Below, piece by piece: positions 9,926-21,370 of a DNA stretch of 64,000 nucleotides; within the stretch, counting starts at the first letter, position 1; the number at the start of each line of letters is the position of its first letter. The DNA lies in assembly GCA_944383545.1 (NCBI GenBank), contig CALWPY010000008.1, positions 1 through 64,000 of the forward strand. Reading direction: 5' to 3'. A program made the translations under genes and the position numbers. A model generated the notes under the pieces. That model saw only the letters and a list, made by a program, of their open reading frames with translations. It searched no databases and was not told where the DNA came from. The DNA is from an uncultured Lachnospiraceae bacterium. Lineage in GTDB: Bacteria; Bacillota; Clostridia; Lachnospirales; Lachnospiraceae.

Positions 9926-10396
9926 TTAGAATCTGTAATGAGCAAAAGCCTTGTTTGCCTCTGCCATCTTGTGCATATCTTCTTTTCTCTTAACAGCTGC
10001 TCCTGTGTTATTTGAAGCATCTATTATTTCCTTTGCAAGTCTCTCTTCCATTGTCTTCTCACTTCTTGCACGAGAATATGTTGTGAGCCAACGGAGTGCG
10101 AGAGCCTGTCTTCTGTCAGGTCTTACATCGATAGGAACCTGGTATGTTGCACCACCGATACGTCTTGCCTTAACCTCGAGTAAAGGCATGATGTTGTTCA
10201 TGGCAGTCTCAAATACCTCTAAAGGCTCCTTGCCTGTTTCTTCTGATATACGGTTAAATGCGCCGTATACTATCTTCTGGGCAACACCCTTCTTACCGTC
10301 TAACATGATGTTATTGATAAGCTTTGTTACCACTTTGTTGTTGTAAATAGGATCCGCTAATACGTCTCTTTTCTGGATATGTCCTTTACGTGGCAC
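9926..10396 (-). CDS. rpsG: 30S ribosomal protein S7
   Basis: Primary binder of the 3' domain of 16S rRNA, 156 residues, the usual bacterial length. The sequence [20 protein letters not shown] is a normal S7 N-terminus. I start it at GTG 10396, which follows AAGGAGGG by seven bases; the longer ATG at 10438 would add 14 residues that are not part of the family. It lies between rpsL (146 bases upstream) and fusA (117 bases downstream), the conserved str operon order. Confidence 0.98.
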   Translation of the reverse strand: MPRKGHIQKRDVLADPIYNNKVVTKLINNIMLDGKKGVAQKIVYGAFNRISEETGKEPLEVFETAMNNIMPLLEVKARRIGGATYQVPIDVRPDRRQALALRWLTTYSRARSEKTMEERLAKEIIDASNNTGAAVKRKEDMHKMAEANKAFAHYRF

Positions 10397-10542
10397 GGTT
10401 CTTCCCTCCTTAATAATAATTAATTCTACGGTACTCACATTAAATAATGTGTTCGTGCTGTTAACAGATAAGTTTACTGATTGTATATTTACAAAGAAAA
10501 CTATGCCGCAACCAGCACTTTGGATTTAAACTGTGTAATGGC

Positions 10543-10962
10543 TTATTTAGCATCCTTAGGACGCTTTGCACCATACTTTGAACGTGCCTGACGTCTCTTA
10601 GCTACACCTGCCGTATCAAGAGTACCTCTTATGATATGGTATCTTGTACCAGGTAAATCCTTTACTCTTCCTCCACGGATAAGAACAACGCTGTGCTCCT
10701 GAAGGTTGTGTCCTTCACCAGGAATATAGCTTGTTACTTCGATACCGTTAGAAAGACGAACTCTGGCAATTTTTCTAAGAGCTGAGTTAGGCTTTTTAGG
10801 AGTAGCTGTCTTAACTGCTGTACAAACTCCTCTCTTCTGTGGAGAGCTGGTTTCTGTAGGCTTCTTTCTGAGAGAGTTATAGCTTCTCTGAAGAGCCGGT
10901 GCAGTTGACTTCTTCTCAACAGTCTGTCTTCCTTTTCTTACTAACTGGTTAAATGTTGGCAT
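10543..10962 (-). CDS. rpsL: 30S ribosomal protein S12
   Basis: Decoding-centre protein of 139 residues starting at ATG 10962 ([13 protein letters not shown]), preceded by AGGAGGTG. The motifs [11 protein letters not shown] and GGRVKDLPG are present with both lysines whose substitution classically gives streptomycin resistance, so the sequence is of the sensitive type. The frame running up to 11082 crosses the promoter and is not used. First gene of the str operon. Confidence 0.98.
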   Translation of the reverse strand: MPTFNQLVRKGRQTVEKKSTAPALQRSYNSLRKKPTETSSPQKRGVCTAVKTATPKKPNSALRKIARVRLSNGIEVTSYIPGEGHNLQEHSVVLIRGGRVKDLPGTRYHIIRGTLDTAGVAKRRQARSKYGAKRPKDAK

Positions 10963-11022
10963 GTTTTCACCTCCTGATTCTGAATTTAATATTTCTTCCG
11001 CTCGAAAAACAGCGGACAATAA

Positions 11023-11050
11023 AAGGCATACGTCAATTAACGCATGCCTT
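11023..11050 (-). terminator. Hairpin between rpoC and rpsL (terminator or leader hairpin)
   Basis: AAGGCATACGT (11023-11033) pairs with ACGCATGCCTT (11040-11050, one G-U pair in RNA), followed on the minus strand by TTTTATTG. It is suited to end rpoBC transcripts, yet it begins only a few bases after the -10 box of the rpsL promoter. A second hairpin CCGCT/AGCGG follows at 10999-11016 in the rpsL leader. Confidence 0.65.
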
Positions 11051-11053
11051 AAT

Positions 11054-11082
11054 ATTATATATTTGAGATAATAACGTGTCAA
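11054..11082 (-). promoter_or_regulatory. Consensus promoter of the rpsL-rpsG-fusA operon
   Basis: Minus-strand TTGACA (11082-11077), 17-base spacer, TATAAT (11059-11054): a perfect vegetative promoter, 33 bases after the rpoC stop. The start point would fall near 11047, inside the first arm of the hairpin at 11023-11050. Confidence 0.85.
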
Positions 11083-11115
11083 GTGTTTTTACAGTTTTTT
11101 CTGTATAAATTCTTG

Positions 11116-14100
11116 TTATTCCTCGGTCGAAGCTGTTTCAGATTCATCTGCGATATCCGGATTTTCATTTTCTGTTCCTTCATCACTGATAATTATATTC
11201 TCGGCATCATCGGAAACTTCTGTCTCACCTTCACCGCTTAACAATATTTCTCCGTCTTCATCTCCGGTACCAATGATATCCGAAGGGATGTCGTTTATAT
11301 ACTCTGTATCAAGCTTAACTGAACGGTATCTCTTCATTCCGGTACCCGCAGGAATAAGCTTTCCTATAAGCACGTTTTCCTTAAGTCCGATAAGAGGGTC
11401 TACCTTACCCTTTATGGCAGCCTCAGTAAGAACTTTGGTGGTCTCCTGGAATGACGCTGCTGAAAGGAATGAATTTGTAGCAAGTGATGCTTTAGTTATA
11501 CCGAGCATTACACGCTTTGCTTCTGCAGGCTGCTTGCCCTCTTCCTCAAGTCTCTCGTTGACCTCATTAAAGTCAAGAATGTCAACCATAGCTCCCGGAA
11601 GATAATTGCTGTCCCCGCTGTCCTCGATTTTAACCTTCTTAAGCATCTGTCTTACGATAACTTCGATGTGCTTATCATTTATTTCAACACCCTGAAGTCT
11701 GTAAACTCTCTGTACCTCACGAAGCATGTAATCCTGTACGGCTCTTACACCCTTTATCTTAAGGATATCATGAGGATTTACGGAGCCCTCTGTCAGCTCG
11801 TCACCGGCCTCAAGCACCTGTCCTTCATAAACCTTAATTCTTGAGCCATAAGGAATGAGGTAAGCCTTTGATTCAGCAGTTTCATTATTTGTAATAACAA
11901 CTTCTCTCTTCTTCTTGGTATCCTTAATCTGTACTACACCGCCAAACTCTGCAATAATTGCAAGTCCCTTAGGCTTTCTTGCTTCAAAGAGCTCTTCAAC
12001 TCTAGGAAGACCCTGTGTGATATCGCCACCGGCAACACCACCTGTATGGAAGGTACGCATGGTAAGCTGTGTACCCGGCTCACCGATTGACTGAGCAGCA
12101 ATAATACCTACTGCCTCACCCACCTGAACAGCCTGACCTGTTGCAAGGTTTGAGCCATAACACTTAGCACAGACACCTATGTGTGATTTACATGTAAGAA
12201 TAGTTCTTATCTTAAGTTTAGCACCTGTTCTAGGCTTTCCTGTTTCAGAATCCGTAAACGGAAGTCCTTCAGCATCCACACCGTGCTTCATTATATTTTC
12301 TGCTCTCTTAGGTGTAATCATATGATTTTTCTTAACTATAATTTCACCATTTGAGTCGAATACTGATTCAGCAGCATAACGTCCGGTAATTCTTTCCTGG
12401 AAGTTTTCTATAACTTCATCGCCTTCCATAAATGCTTCCACATACATACCCGGCTTTTCGTCCTGGTCCTCACAGCAGTCTACTTCTCTTATAATAATAT
12501 CCTGAGATACATCTACAAGACGACGTGTAAGATATCCTGAATCGGCCGTACGAAGAGCAGTATCAGAAAGTCCCTTACGTGCACCATGTGCAGAAATAAA
12601 GTACTCGAGTACGTCAAGACCTTCACGGAAGTTAGACTTGATAGGAAGTTCGATAGTACGTCCTGTTGTATCAGCCATAAGTCCACGCATACCTGCAAGC
12701 TGCTTAATCTGCTGGTCAGAGCCACGGGCACCGGAATCTGCCATCATATAAATGTTGTTATATTTATCAAGACCGTCAAGAAGAGCCTTTGTAAGCTTCT
12801 TATCGGCATCGTCCCAAACCTTTACTACTGCCTGATATCTTTCTTCGTCAGTCAGATATCCTCTGCCGTACATGTTTGTAATTCTGTCAACAACCTGCTG
12901 TGCATCTTCAAGAATTTCCTTCTTTGCAGCAGGCACCGTCATATCCGAAACGGAAACAGTAATGGCTCCCTTTGTGGAGTACTTATATCCCATTGCCTTG
13001 ATATTATCAAGCACCTCTGCGGTCTTGGTTGCGCCGTGTGTGTTAATACATTTATCAAGAATCTGCTTAAGTCCCTTCTTTCCTACATGGAAATTAATTT
13101 CAGGCTCAAGCATTGTTTCAGGATTTGTTCTGTCAACAAAACCTAAATCCTGTGGAATAATCTCATTAAATATAAGCTTTCCGAGCGTACTTGCAACTCT
13201 CTTCTTAATTACCGTTCCATCCGGTAATGTTGCCTCTCTCTGTACATATATCTTCTGATGAAGAGTAAGGTCTCCATTCTCATAAGCAAGCATTGCAAGA
13301 TTAATATTTCTGAATGTACGGCCAATCATGTCATTGGCAATACTTATTATATCCTTGTAGAAGGTTTCCTTCTTGTCCTTAGACTGCTTCTTTATAACTC
13401 TTACCTTTATTACATCTTCAGGTCTTATATTTCCTTCTTCAACATCCTTTTTGATGTTTTCAATATTTGCAGCCTCATCATCCAGGTCATAGTATTTTAC
13501 AACCTCGCTCTCATCAGCTTTAATTTCTCTGAATTTGTCCAGAGTAAGATAATAAATACCAAGTACCATATCCTGTGAAGGCACGGCTACAGGACCTCCA
13601 TCCGACGGCTTAAGCAGGTTGTTAGGAGAAAGCAGAAGGAATCTGCACTCTGCCTGTGCTTCTACCGAAAGCGGAAGGTGGACAGCCATCTGGTCACCGT
13701 CAAAGTCGGCGTTGAACGCTGTACATACAAGCGGATGAAGCTTAATGGCTTTACCCTCAACCAGAATAGGCTCAAATGCCTGAATACCAAGTCTGTGAAG
13801 TGTAGGAGCACGGTTAAGCATAACAGGATGCTCTTTGATTACTTCCTCTAATACGTCCCAGACTTCTGTTTCAAGTCTCTCAACCTTTTTCTTTGCATCT
13901 TTTATATTATTTGCAATACCCTTTGCAGTAAGCTCCTTCATAACGAACGGCTTAAATAATTCGATAGCCATTTCCTTAGGAAGACCGCACTGATAAATCT
14001 TAAGTTCCGGTCCTACAACGATAACGGAACGTCCTGAATAGTCAACACGCTTACCGAGAAGATTCTGACGGAAACGTCCCTGCTTACCTTTAAGCATATC

Positions 14101-15081
14101 TGAAAGTGACTTAAGCGCTCTGTTTCCCGGACCGGTAACTGCACGGCCACGACGTCCATTGTCAATAAGGGCATCTACGGCTTCCTGAAGCATTCTTTTT
14201 TCGTTGCGCACAATAATGTCCGGTGCCGAAAGCTCCAGAAGTCTCTTAAGTCTGTTATTTCTGTTAATAATTCTTCTGTATAAATCATTAAGGTCAGAGG
14301 TTGCAAATCTGCCGCCGTCAAGCTGTACCATAGGTCTTATATCGGGCGGAATGACAGGAATTGCATCCATTATCATCCACTCAGGCTTGTTGTTGGATTC
14401 CTTAAAGGCTTCAACAACTTCGAGTCTCTTTATGATTTTTGCCCTCTTCTGACCTGAAGCATCAGCAAGCTCTTCCTTTAAGATTTCAAGCTGTTCATCA
14501 ATATCTATTTCCTGCAGAAGCTCTTTAATTGCCTCTGCACCCATTCCTACACGGAATTTATTGTGACCATATCTTTCCTCAGCAGCTCTGAACTCCTGCT
14601 CAGTAAGAACGTCATTTTTCTTTAAATCAGTCTCACCCGGGTCAAGTACAATATATGAAGCAAAATAAAGTACCTTTTCCAGAGTTCTCGGGGACAAATC
14701 GAGGATAAGTCCCATACGGCTCGGGATTCCCTTGAAATACCAGATGTGCGATACAGGAGCGGCAAGTTCAATATGTCCCATACGCTCACGTCTTACGCTG
14801 GCCTTGGTTACTTCAACACCGCATCTGTCACATACTACACCCTTAAAACGGATTTTCTTATATTTTCCACAGTGGCACTCCCAGTCTTTGCTTGGTCCGA
14901 ATATTCTTTCACAGAAGAGACCGTCCTTTTCAGGCTTAAGAGTTCTGTAATTAATAGTCTCAGGCTTTTTTACCTCGCCTCTTGACCACTCTCTTATTTT
15001 TTCAGGAGACGCAAGTCCAATCTTTATGGCATCAAAATTAATAGGCTGTTCCTGCTCTACATTTCCCTTTACAGCTGACAT
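11116..15081 (-). CDS. rpoC: DNA-directed RNA polymerase beta' subunit
   Basis: Catalytic subunit, 1,321 residues. The N-terminal zinc ribbon (CHCGKYKK with CDRCGVEV), the active-site [12 protein letters not shown] with its three magnesium-binding aspartates, the trigger-loop region (RTFHTGG) and the second zinc site ([13 protein letters not shown]) are all present. It ends in an acidic tail of about 45 residues (rich in Asp, Glu and Ser) that goes beyond the conserved core. ATG 15081 has AAAGGAGA upstream and lies 18 bases after rpoB, so the two are co-transcribed. Confidence 0.99.
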   Translation of the reverse strand: MSAVKGNVEQEQPINFDAIKIGLASPEKIREWSRGEVKKPETINYRTLKPEKDGLFCERIFGPSKDWECHCGKYKKIRFKGVVCDRCGVEVTKASVRRERMGHIELAAPVSHIWYFKGIPSRMGLILDLSPRTLEKVLYFASYIVLDPGETDLKKNDVLTEQEFRAAEERYGHNKFRVGMGAEAIKELLQEIDIDEQLEILKEELADASGQKRAKIIKRLEVVEAFKESNNKPEWMIMDAIPVIPPDIRPMVQLDGGRFATSDLNDLYRRIINRNNRLKRLLELSAPDIIVRNEKRMLQEAVDALIDNGRRGRAVTGPGNRALKSLSDMLKGKQGRFRQNLLGKRVDYSGRSVIVVGPELKIYQCGLPKEMAIELFKPFVMKELTAKGIANNIKDAKKKVERLETEVWDVLEEVIKEHPVMLNRAPTLHRLGIQAFEPILVEGKAIKLHPLVCTAFNADFDGDQMAVHLPLSVEAQAECRFLLLSPNNLLKPSDGGPVAVPSQDMVLGIYYLTLDKFREIKADESEVVKYYDLDDEAANIENIKKDVEEGNIRPEDVIKVRVIKKQSKDKKETFYKDIISIANDMIGRTFRNINLAMLAYENGDLTLHQKIYVQREATLPDGTVIKKRVASTLGKLIFNEIIPQDLGFVDRTNPETMLEPEINFHVGKKGLKQILDKCINTHGATKTAEVLDNIKAMGYKYSTKGAITVSVSDMTVPAAKKEILEDAQQVVDRITNMYGRGYLTDEERYQAVVKVWDDADKKLTKALLDGLDKYNNIYMMADSGARGSDQQIKQLAGMRGLMADTTGRTIELPIKSNFREGLDVLEYFISAHGARKGLSDTALRTADSGYLTRRLVDVSQDIIIREVDCCEDQDEKPGMYVEAFMEGDEVIENFQERITGRYAAESVFDSNGEIIVKKNHMITPKRAENIMKHGVDAEGLPFTDSETGKPRTGAKLKIRTILTCKSHIGVCAKCYGSNLATGQAVQVGEAVGIIAAQSIGEPGTQLTMRTFHTGGVAGGDITQGLPRVEELFEARKPKGLAIIAEFGGVVQIKDTKKKREVVITNNETAESKAYLIPYGSRIKVYEGQVLEAGDELTEGSVNPHDILKIKGVRAVQDYMLREVQRVYRLQGVEINDKHIEVIVRQMLKKVKIEDSGDSNYLPGAMVDILDFNEVNERLEEEGKQPAEAKRVMLGITKASLATNSFLSAASFQETTKVLTEAAIKGKVDPLIGLKENVLIGKLIPAGTGMKRYRSVKLDTEYINDIPSDIIGTGDEDGEILLSGEGETEVSDDAENIIISDEGTENENPDIADESETASTEE

Positions 15082-15099
15082 CTAACCGTTCTCCTTTCA

Positions 15100-18000
15100 T
15101 TAATATAAATCATCTTCATCATTATAATCATCCGTGTAATCATCATTTACATACGAATCGTCCGAGAGTGATGTAAGCTCATCATTTTCATCTACACCAC
15201 TGTAACCCTGTGATTCCAAATCTTCATTAAATCTGTCATCACCTTCAAGCATACTTCTGGTATTTTCATCATAATCAACAGCTTCACCAAGCTCGACCTC
15301 CGTACCGTTATCCTTAAGTACTCTTACGTCAAGACCGAGAGACTGGAATTCCTTAAGAAGCACCTTGAATGATTCAGGTATTCCCGGCTCAGGAATATTT
15401 TCTCCTTTTATGATTGCTTCATAGGTCTTAACACGTCCTACCACATCATCAGATTTAACTGTAAGGATTTCCTGAAGAGTATATGAAGCTCCATATGCCT
15501 CCAGTGCCCAAACTTCCATTTCACCGAATCTCTGTCCACCGAACTGTGCTTTACCGCCGAGTGGCTGCTGGGTAACAAGTGAGTAAGGACCTGTTGAACG
15601 TGCATGAATCTTGTCATCAACAAGGTGATGAAGTTTCAGGTAATGCATGTATCCTATTGTAACAGGAGAATCAAATTCTTCTCCGGTACGTCCGTCCCTT
15701 AATACTACCTTTCCGGTACGGTTAATAGGTACACCCTTCCATTCCTCTCTATGGTCTCTGTTTTCATATAAATAATCCATAACCTCTTTGTCGGTTACGT
15801 CCTTATACTTTTCATAAAACTCTTCCCATTCTGTGTTGGCATAATCGTTAGCCATTTCCAGAGCATCCATGATATCATACTCATTTGCTCCGTCAAACAC
15901 AGGAGTAGAAACCTTAAATCCAAGTACCTTTGCGGCAAGTCCCAAGTGGAGCTCAAGCACCTGTCCGATATTCATACGGGAAGGAACACCAAGTGGGTTA
16001 AGAACTATATCCAGAGGACGTCCGTTTGGAAGGAACGGCATATCCTCAACAGGAAGAATACGTGAAACGACACCCTTGTTTCCGTGACGTCCTGCCATCT
16101 TATCTCCTACTGATATCTTTCTCTTCTGAGCTATATATACACGAACGGATTTATTAACTCCCGGAGGAAGTTCATCACCGTTTTCTCTTGTAAATACCTT
16201 TGTATCCATAACGACACCAAATGCACCATGTGGTACACGAAGTGAAGTATCTCTTACTTCTCTTGCTTTTTCGCCAAAGATTGCACGAAGCAGTCTTTCC
16301 TCGGCAGTAAGCTCTGTTTCTCCCTTAGGAGTAACCTTTCCGACAAGGATATCTCCGGCACGTACTTCTGCACCGATTCTTATGATTCCGTTTTCATCAA
16401 GGTCCTTTAATGCATCATTTCCAAGACCTGCAAGGTCTCTTGTGATTTCCTCAGGTCCGAGCTTTGTATCTCTTGCCTCTGCCTCATATTCTTCGATATG
16501 AACAGATGTATATACATCATCCTGAACAAGTCTTTCACTTAAGAGTACGGCATCCTCGTAGTTATATCCTTCCCATGTCATAAATCCAATGAGAGGATTC
16601 TTTCCGAGCGCTATTTCTCCGTCAGCGGTCGAAGCACCGTCAGCTATTACTTCTCCTGCCTCAACTCTGTCACCTTTATTTATTATAGGTCTCTGATTCA
16701 TACAGTTCCCCTGGTTGCTTCTTGCAAACTTAATTACATGATACTCGTCTATGCTTCCGTCATCACATCTTACAACGATTTTTTCGCTGGACGCAGACTC
16801 ACATACACCTGAATGCTTTGCAACTATACATATACCCGAGTCAACGGCAGCCTTTGCTTCCATACCCGTTCCTACAATCGGCGAATCCGTAGTAAGAAGA
16901 GGCACCGCCTGACGCTGCATGTTAGAGCCCATGAGCGCACGGTTAGCATCATCATTCTGAAGGAAAGGAATCATCGACGTAGCAACTGAGAATACCATCT
17001 TTGGAGATACGTCCATCATATCTACACTGGACTTAGGGAACTCAGAAGTTTCATCTCTGTAACGGCCTGCTACGTTGTTTCTTACAAAATGTCCTTCTTC
17101 ATCAAGAGGCTCATTTGCCTGAGCAACTATATAATTATCTTCTTCATCTGCAGTAAGGTAAACAACCTCATCAGTTACAACAGGATTTGCAGGGTCGCTC
17201 TTATCTACCTTTCTGTAAGGAGCTTCTACAAAACCATATTCATTAATTCTTGCATAGGTTGCAAGTGAATTTATAAGTCCGATGTTAGGACCTTCAGGTG
17301 TCTCTATAGGACACATTCTTCCGTAATGAGTATAATGTACGTCACGGACCTCAAATCCGGCTCTGTCTCTTGAAAGACCGCCCGGTCCGAGAGCTGAAAG
17401 ACGTCTCTTGTGGGTAAGCTCTGAAAGCGGATTGTTCTGGTCCATAAACTGTGAAAGCTGGGAACTTCCAAAGAACTCCTTAACCGCTGCCGTAACAGGC
17501 TTAATATTTATAAGAGACTGTGGAGATATTGACTCCACATCCTGTGTGGTCATTCTCTCACGTACAACTCTTTCAAGTCTTGAAAGACCTATTCTGTACT
17601 GATTCTGAAGCAGTTCTCCGATTGCTCTTATACGTCTGTTTCCAAGGTGGTCGATATCATCCGAATTACCTACTCCATACTCAAGGTGCATATTATAGTT
17701 TATGGAAGCAAGTATATCTTCCTTCGTAATATGCTTAGGAACAAGCTCGCTTACATTTCTTGAAATAACCTCTTTAAGCTCCTCTTCATCGTCATATTCC
17801 ATGAGAAGCTTTTCCAGTACAGGATAATATACGTCTTCTGTAATTCCTGCTTCCTTAGGTTCAAATCCTACATATTCTGAGAGGTCTACCATCATATTTG
17901 AAAGTACCTTGATGTTTTTTGTCTCGGTCTGTATCCAGATAAAAGGTACGGCAGAATCCTGAATTTTCTTTGCGCTCTCTCTTGTAAGTACTTCACCTGC

Positions 18001-18927
18001 AGAATAAAGAACTTCACCCGTACTTGGGTCTGTTACGTCCTCTGCAAGTGTATAGCCTGCAACTCTGTTCTTTAATGCCAGTTTTTTATTAAATTTATAT
18101 CTTCCGACTTTTGCCAGGTCATATCTTCTTGAATCAAAGAACATGCTGTTTACCAGACTTTCCGCACTCTCTATGGCAAGAGGCTCACCCGGTCTTATTT
18201 TTCTGTACAGCTCTAAAAGACCTTCTTCATAATTCTTTGAAGGGTCCTTTTCAAAACTTGCACGAATTTTCGGCTCATCGCCGAAAAGCTCTATAATTTC
18301 CTCGTCTGTTCCTATTCCAAGTGAACGGATAAGAACAGTGATAGGTACTTTTCTGGTCCTGTCAACACGTACATAGAACACGTCATTAGAATCTGTCTCA
18401 TATTCGAGCCATGCACCCCTGTTAGGAATAACGGTACATGAATACAAGGTTTTTCCGGTCTTATCATGACCTATTGCATAATATATTCCCGGAGAACGAA
18501 CAAGCTGGCTTACGATAACTCTTTCAGCACCATTTATTACAAATGTTCCTGTCTCTGTCATAAGAGGAAGGTCTCCCATAAAGATATCATGCTGCTTAAT
18601 CTCACCTGTTTCATTATTACGAAGACGGACATTAACCTTAAGCGGAGCCGCATAGGTAGCGTCCCTTTCCTTACATTCCTCTATGGAATACTTTATATCA
18701 TCCTCGCATAACTGGAAATCCACAAATTCCAGACTCAGTTGTCCCGAATAATCAGAGATTGGAGATATATCCCTAAAAACCTCTTTTAAGCCTTCATCCA
18801 GGAACCACTTATAGGAACTCAGCTGCACTTCGATAAGATTTGGCATGTCCAGGACTTCCTTCTTACCGGAATAGCTCATTCTAATGCCTTTACCCGATTT
18901 CATCGGACGCATTCTATACTTTTCCAT
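15100..18927 (-). CDS. rpoB: DNA-directed RNA polymerase beta subunit
   Basis: Second-largest polymerase subunit, about 1,275 residues. The rifampicin region reads [20 protein letters not shown] followed by [10 protein letters not shown], with the Asp, His and Ser residues of the sensitive enzyme in place; [13 protein letters not shown] and the C-terminal clamp region ([19 protein letters not shown]) are also present. The last 35 residues form an acidic tail rich in Asp and Tyr. A GTG at 18939 opens the frame, but ATG 18927 is at a better distance from AAGGGG, so I use it. Transcribed from its own promoter near 19.1 kb and followed by rpoC. Confidence 0.98.
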   Translation of the reverse strand: MEKYRMRPMKSGKGIRMSYSGKKEVLDMPNLIEVQLSSYKWFLDEGLKEVFRDISPISDYSGQLSLEFVDFQLCEDDIKYSIEECKERDATYAAPLKVNVRLRNNETGEIKQHDIFMGDLPLMTETGTFVINGAERVIVSQLVRSPGIYYAIGHDKTGKTLYSCTVIPNRGAWLEYETDSNDVFYVRVDRTRKVPITVLIRSLGIGTDEEIIELFGDEPKIRASFEKDPSKNYEEGLLELYRKIRPGEPLAIESAESLVNSMFFDSRRYDLAKVGRYKFNKKLALKNRVAGYTLAEDVTDPSTGEVLYSAGEVLTRESAKKIQDSAVPFIWIQTETKNIKVLSNMMVDLSEYVGFEPKEAGITEDVYYPVLEKLLMEYDDEEELKEVISRNVSELVPKHITKEDILASINYNMHLEYGVGNSDDIDHLGNRRIRAIGELLQNQYRIGLSRLERVVRERMTTQDVESISPQSLINIKPVTAAVKEFFGSSQLSQFMDQNNPLSELTHKRRLSALGPGGLSRDRAGFEVRDVHYTHYGRMCPIETPEGPNIGLINSLATYARINEYGFVEAPYRKVDKSDPANPVVTDEVVYLTADEEDNYIVAQANEPLDEEGHFVRNNVAGRYRDETSEFPKSSVDMMDVSPKMVFSVATSMIPFLQNDDANRALMGSNMQRQAVPLLTTDSPIVGTGMEAKAAVDSGICIVAKHSGVCESASSEKIVVRCDDGSIDEYHVIKFARSNQGNCMNQRPIINKGDRVEAGEVIADGASTADGEIALGKNPLIGFMTWEGYNYEDAVLLSERLVQDDVYTSVHIEEYEAEARDTKLGPEEITRDLAGLGNDALKDLDENGIIRIGAEVRAGDILVGKVTPKGETELTAEERLLRAIFGEKAREVRDTSLRVPHGAFGVVMDTKVFTRENGDELPPGVNKSVRVYIAQKRKISVGDKMAGRHGNKGVVSRILPVEDMPFLPNGRPLDIVLNPLGVPSRMNIGQVLELHLGLAAKVLGFKVSTPVFDGANEYDIMDALEMANDYANTEWEEFYEKYKDVTDKEVMDYLYENRDHREEWKGVPINRTGKVVLRDGRTGEEFDSPVTIGYMHYLKLHHLVDDKIHARSTGPYSLVTQQPLGGKAQFGGQRFGEMEVWALEAYGASYTLQEILTVKSDDVVGRVKTYEAIIKGENIPEPGIPESFKVLLKEFQSLGLDVRVLKDNGTEVELGEAVDYDENTRSMLEGDDRFNEDLESQGYSGVDENDELTSLSDDSYVNDDYTDDYNDEDDLY

Positions 18928-18987
18928 CGACGCATTCACCCCTTGAATTTATTTGTTTTATCACCGGTCGGTTTACGAATGTTTTCA

Positions 18988-19019
18988 GGATTGTGGGAGC
19001 GCGAAGCGCAGAACAATCC
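18988..19019 (-). other. Nested hairpin in the rpoB leader
   Basis: GGATTGT (18988-18994) pairs with ACAATCC (19013-19019) and encloses GCGC-gaa-GCGC. It lies in a leader of about 170 bases between the rpoB promoter and start. This is the only notable structure in the 315-base gap between rplL and rpoB besides the promoter and the rplL terminator. Confidence 0.45.
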
Positions 19020-19103
19020 GTCTGGTGACTTCTATATCTGTATCACTATTTTTTCTGAAATATGGCACATAATCCCACACTAGCACAATAATGACATTTT
19101 ATT

Positions 19104-19132
19104 ATGTTATCATAGGGTATTTTTCATGTCAA
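19104..19132 (-). promoter_or_regulatory. Promoter of rpoBC
   Basis: Minus-strand TTGACA (19132-19127), 17-base spacer, TAACAT (19109-19104), located after the rplL terminator, so rpoBC is uncoupled from rplJL here. Confidence 0.75.
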
Positions 19133-19198
19133 GAGAGTTTTTTGGATAATTTTCAGATATATTTTTAAGAATTATTTAGATAACGGATTAGATTAATA

Positions 19199-19227
19199 AA
19201 AGTGAGGCATGAAACATGCCCCACTTT
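19199..19227 (-). terminator. Terminator of rplJL
   Basis: Stem AAAGTGAGGCATG (19199-19211) with CATGCCCCACTTT (19215-19227), three-base loop, one mismatched position, followed on the minus strand by TATTAATC. It lies 16 bases past the rplL stop. Confidence 0.8.
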
Positions 19228-19242
19228 ATGTTTTTAGTTTAA

Positions 19243-19611
19243 TTACTTTAATGTAACCTTAGCGCCTTCAGCCTCTAACTTAGTCTTGATATCCTCAGCC
19301 TCTTCCTTAGAAGCACCCTCCTTGAATACCTTAGGAGCGCCATCAACTACTTCCTTAGCTTCCTTAAGACCTAAGCCTGTAGCATCACGTACAACCTTGA
19401 TAACCTTAACCTTGTTAGGACCAACCTCTGTAAGCTCTACATCGAATGAATCCTTCTCTTCCTCAGCAGGAGCTGCATCTCCGCCTGCTGCTGCAACTAC
19501 AACGCCTGCTGCTGCAGATACACCGAACTCCTCCTCGCAAGCCTTTACTAATTCATTTAACTCTAAAACTGATAAACCTTTGATTACTTCAATAATTTCC
19601 TGAGTTGTCAT
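19243..19611 (-). CDS. rplL: 50S ribosomal protein L7/L12
   Basis: Stalk protein of 122 residues. An N-terminal dimerisation helix pair ([20 protein letters not shown]), an Ala-rich hinge ([13 protein letters not shown]) and the C-terminal factor-binding domain ([20 protein letters not shown]) are in normal order. ATG 19611 follows GGAGG. It lies 36 bases after rplJ, and both are under the L10 leader. Confidence 0.99.
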   Translation of the reverse strand: MTTQEIIEVIKGLSVLELNELVKACEEEFGVSAAAGVVVAAAGGDAAPAEEEKDSFDVELTEVGPNKVKVIKVVRDATGLGLKEAKEVVDGAPKVFKEGASKEEAEDIKTKLEAEGAKVTLK

Positions 19612-19647
19612 TATTTTTTTCCTCCATTTAATTTTTATATTTTCGTT

Positions 19648-20136
19648 TTACGCTTCTTTCTGCTCTGCAATCTGCTTAATAACACGAGCAAAGTTTGCAA
19701 CAGGTGACTGTATACTTCCAAGGAACTTTGATAAAAGCTCTTCTCTTGAAGGTATTGTAGCTATCTTTGCCATACCTGCAGCATCATAATATGTTCCTTC
19801 AACGACACCTGACTTAATTTCAAGCTTGTCTGCTGTCTTTGCAAATTTTGCAATCTCTCTTGCAGGAGCAGTTGCATCCGTCTTGGAGATTACTAAAGCT
19901 GAAGGACCTTCCAAATCCTTGTCAAGCTGTGCAAAATCAGTTCCCTCAAAAGCAAGTCTCATCATTGTATTCTTATATACCTTATAAGTAATACCTGCTT
20001 CTCTTAAGGTCTTACGGAGAACAGTGTCCTGCTCAACAGTGAGTCCACGGTAATCAACAAGTACTGCTGATGCTGCACCGTTTACTGCCTCTCTGATTTC
20101 TTCAACTATTGGCTGCTTAAGTTCTACCTTTGCCAA
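19648..20136 (-). CDS. rplJ: 50S ribosomal protein L10
   Basis: Stalk base protein of 162 residues that holds L7/L12 dimers and binds its own mRNA leader. The family N-terminus AKVELKQPIVEEI begins right after a TTG at 20136 with AAGGAGG nine bases upstream. A GTG at 20142 would be only three bases from that site, so TTG is preferred. The C-terminal helix that carries L12 dimers (SPVANFARVIKQIAEQKEA) is present. Confidence 0.97.
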   Translation of the reverse strand: MAKVELKQPIVEEIREAVNGAASAVLVDYRGLTVEQDTVLRKTLREAGITYKVYKNTMMRLAFEGTDFAQLDKDLEGPSALVISKTDATAPAREIAKFAKTADKLEIKSGVVEGTYYDAAGMAKIATIPSREELLSKFLGSIQSPVANFARVIKQIAEQKEA

Positions 20137-20322
20137 AATCACGCACCTCCTTATTAAAATTCAGAAAAACTGCGCTCTAAACATAAAAAGAAGCTCCCAC
20201 GCTTAAGACATGAGAGCATAAATCCACAAATAACCTGTGTTATACGATTCTTCCCTCGGTAGGCGTTTTCATTCATACTTACACCTTTTACGGTACCTAC
20301 TGTCTACGGCAGTTTTATCGTG
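20137..20322 (-). ncRNA. Ribosomal protein L10 leader
   Basis: A leader of about 185 bases between the rplJ promoter and the rplJ start, containing several paired segments and ending in a terminator-like hairpin. In Firmicutes this position carries the L10 leader, where the L10-L12 complex binds the nascent RNA and causes attenuation of rplJL. I identify it by position, length and attenuator; I did not fit the full covariance model. Confidence 0.8.
20186..20217 (-). terminator. Attenuator in the L10 leader
   Basis: Minus-strand GCTCTCATG pairs with CGTGGGAGC (two G-U pairs; 20217-20209 with 20201-20193), followed directly by TTCTTTTTATG, a proper intrinsic terminator before rplJ. Confidence 0.8.
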
Positions 20323-20326
20323 TGAT

Positions 20327-20355
20327 AGATTATCATATTCAATTTTATTTGTCAA
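20327..20355 (-). promoter_or_regulatory. Promoter of rplJL
   Basis: Minus-strand TTGACA (20355-20350), 17-base spacer, TAATCT (20332-20327). Confidence 0.75.
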
Positions 20356-20386
20356 TAGCTTTTTTATTTCATGTTCAAAACATAAA

Positions 20387-21298
20387 CTAAACTCTGATTA
20401 TAAGTGTATCATAACCTGCATCTCTCAGGGTTTTCTGTGCCACAAGGGCATCTTCTATATCATCATATTCACCCACACGCACCTGATAATATGCGCCCTG
20501 CTCATATATTTCAGTCGTATAACCCTCATTTATAAGACGATTCATCTGATAACGCGCCGTACCGAAATTGTCATATACTCCGGTAAGAATCTGATATATT
20601 GCATCGTCAGTATTACCCGGAGTTCCACCGGAATTTCCGTTATCCGTTCCATTATCCATTGCTGCGGCTTTTACTGCCATACCTGAATTTTCATATGGTG
20701 AAGTCCTGCTTTTAGAGCCATATGACATAACATATGCTGATTCCGATGCATCAGACATAAGCCCTGCTTCTCTTATCGTTTCATTAATTCCTTCAGCAAT
20801 GGCATCTGCAGTCTCCCAAAATTTTTCGTCAAAGAGCTGATTATCCGTATCACTGTTTATGAATCCTGCCTCCACAAGAATTGCAGGCATTCTTGTACGT
20901 CTTAATACCGCAAGGTCTTTCCTCACATCTACATTTATATTTCTATATCCTACTTCCTCAAGTTTACTGTTTACATTTTCTGCCATTTCAGCCTTTATTC
21001 CATTCAAATCATATACCAGAGTCTGCACTCCGTTCAGGCTGTTAGGTGTCGGCGAAGAATTTCTGTGGATTGATACAAAAAAATCCGCACCGCTTTCATT
21101 TCCGATTCTTGCCTTCTGCGTAGGCGAATCATATACGTCTTCAGTTCTCGTATATACCACATCATATCCATCATTTTTAAGTATTTCACCCACCGCAAGG
21201 GCAAGTCTCAGGTTGTCGTCCTTTTCCAGACGTCCATTATACACCGCCCCGCTGTCATAGCCTCCATGTCCTGCATCAATAATTATTTTTACCGCCAT
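20387..21298 (-). CDS. N-acetylmuramoyl-L-alanine amidase with SPOR domain
   Basis: A 303-residue zinc amidase of the Amidase_3 family that cleaves the lactyl-peptide bond in peptidoglycan. It starts directly with the catalytic domain (MAVKIIIDAGHGGYDSG, zinc His), then the Glu ligand in LEKDDNLRLAL, the second His in SIHRNSS and the catalytic Glu in LVEAGFINS. Residues about 230-303 form a SPOR-type repeat (YQILTGVYDNFGTARYQMNR with a GAYYQVRVGEY strand) that binds denuded glycan. There is no signal peptide, as in CwlC of Bacillus, which acts in the mother cell during sporulation; a similar role is an inference. ATG 21298 follows GAGGTGG. Confidence 0.9.
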   Translation of the reverse strand: MAVKIIIDAGHGGYDSGAVYNGRLEKDDNLRLALAVGEILKNDGYDVVYTRTEDVYDSPTQKARIGNESGADFFVSIHRNSSPTPNSLNGVQTLVYDLNGIKAEMAENVNSKLEEVGYRNINVDVRKDLAVLRRTRMPAILVEAGFINSDTDNQLFDEKFWETADAIAEGINETIREAGLMSDASESAYVMSYGSKSRTSPYENSGMAVKAAAMDNGTDNGNSGGTPGNTDDAIYQILTGVYDNFGTARYQMNRLINEGYTTEIYEQGAYYQVRVGEYDDIEDALVAQKTLRDAGYDTLIIRV

Positions 21299-21370
21299 AA
21301 TCCACCTCTATTACTTATTCTGCATTAAACTTTCTTAGATATACTATTCAGTTCTGCAGAAAATGGTGAA

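Noticed and set aside
10734-10919. Minus-strand frame of 61 codons inside rpsL
   Set aside because: Out-of-frame shadow of S12 with no ribosome binding site.
12586-13146. Plus-strand frame of 186 codons inside rpoC
   Set aside because: Antisense shadow of a conserved gene, no ribosome site, Cys-rich and low-quality composition.
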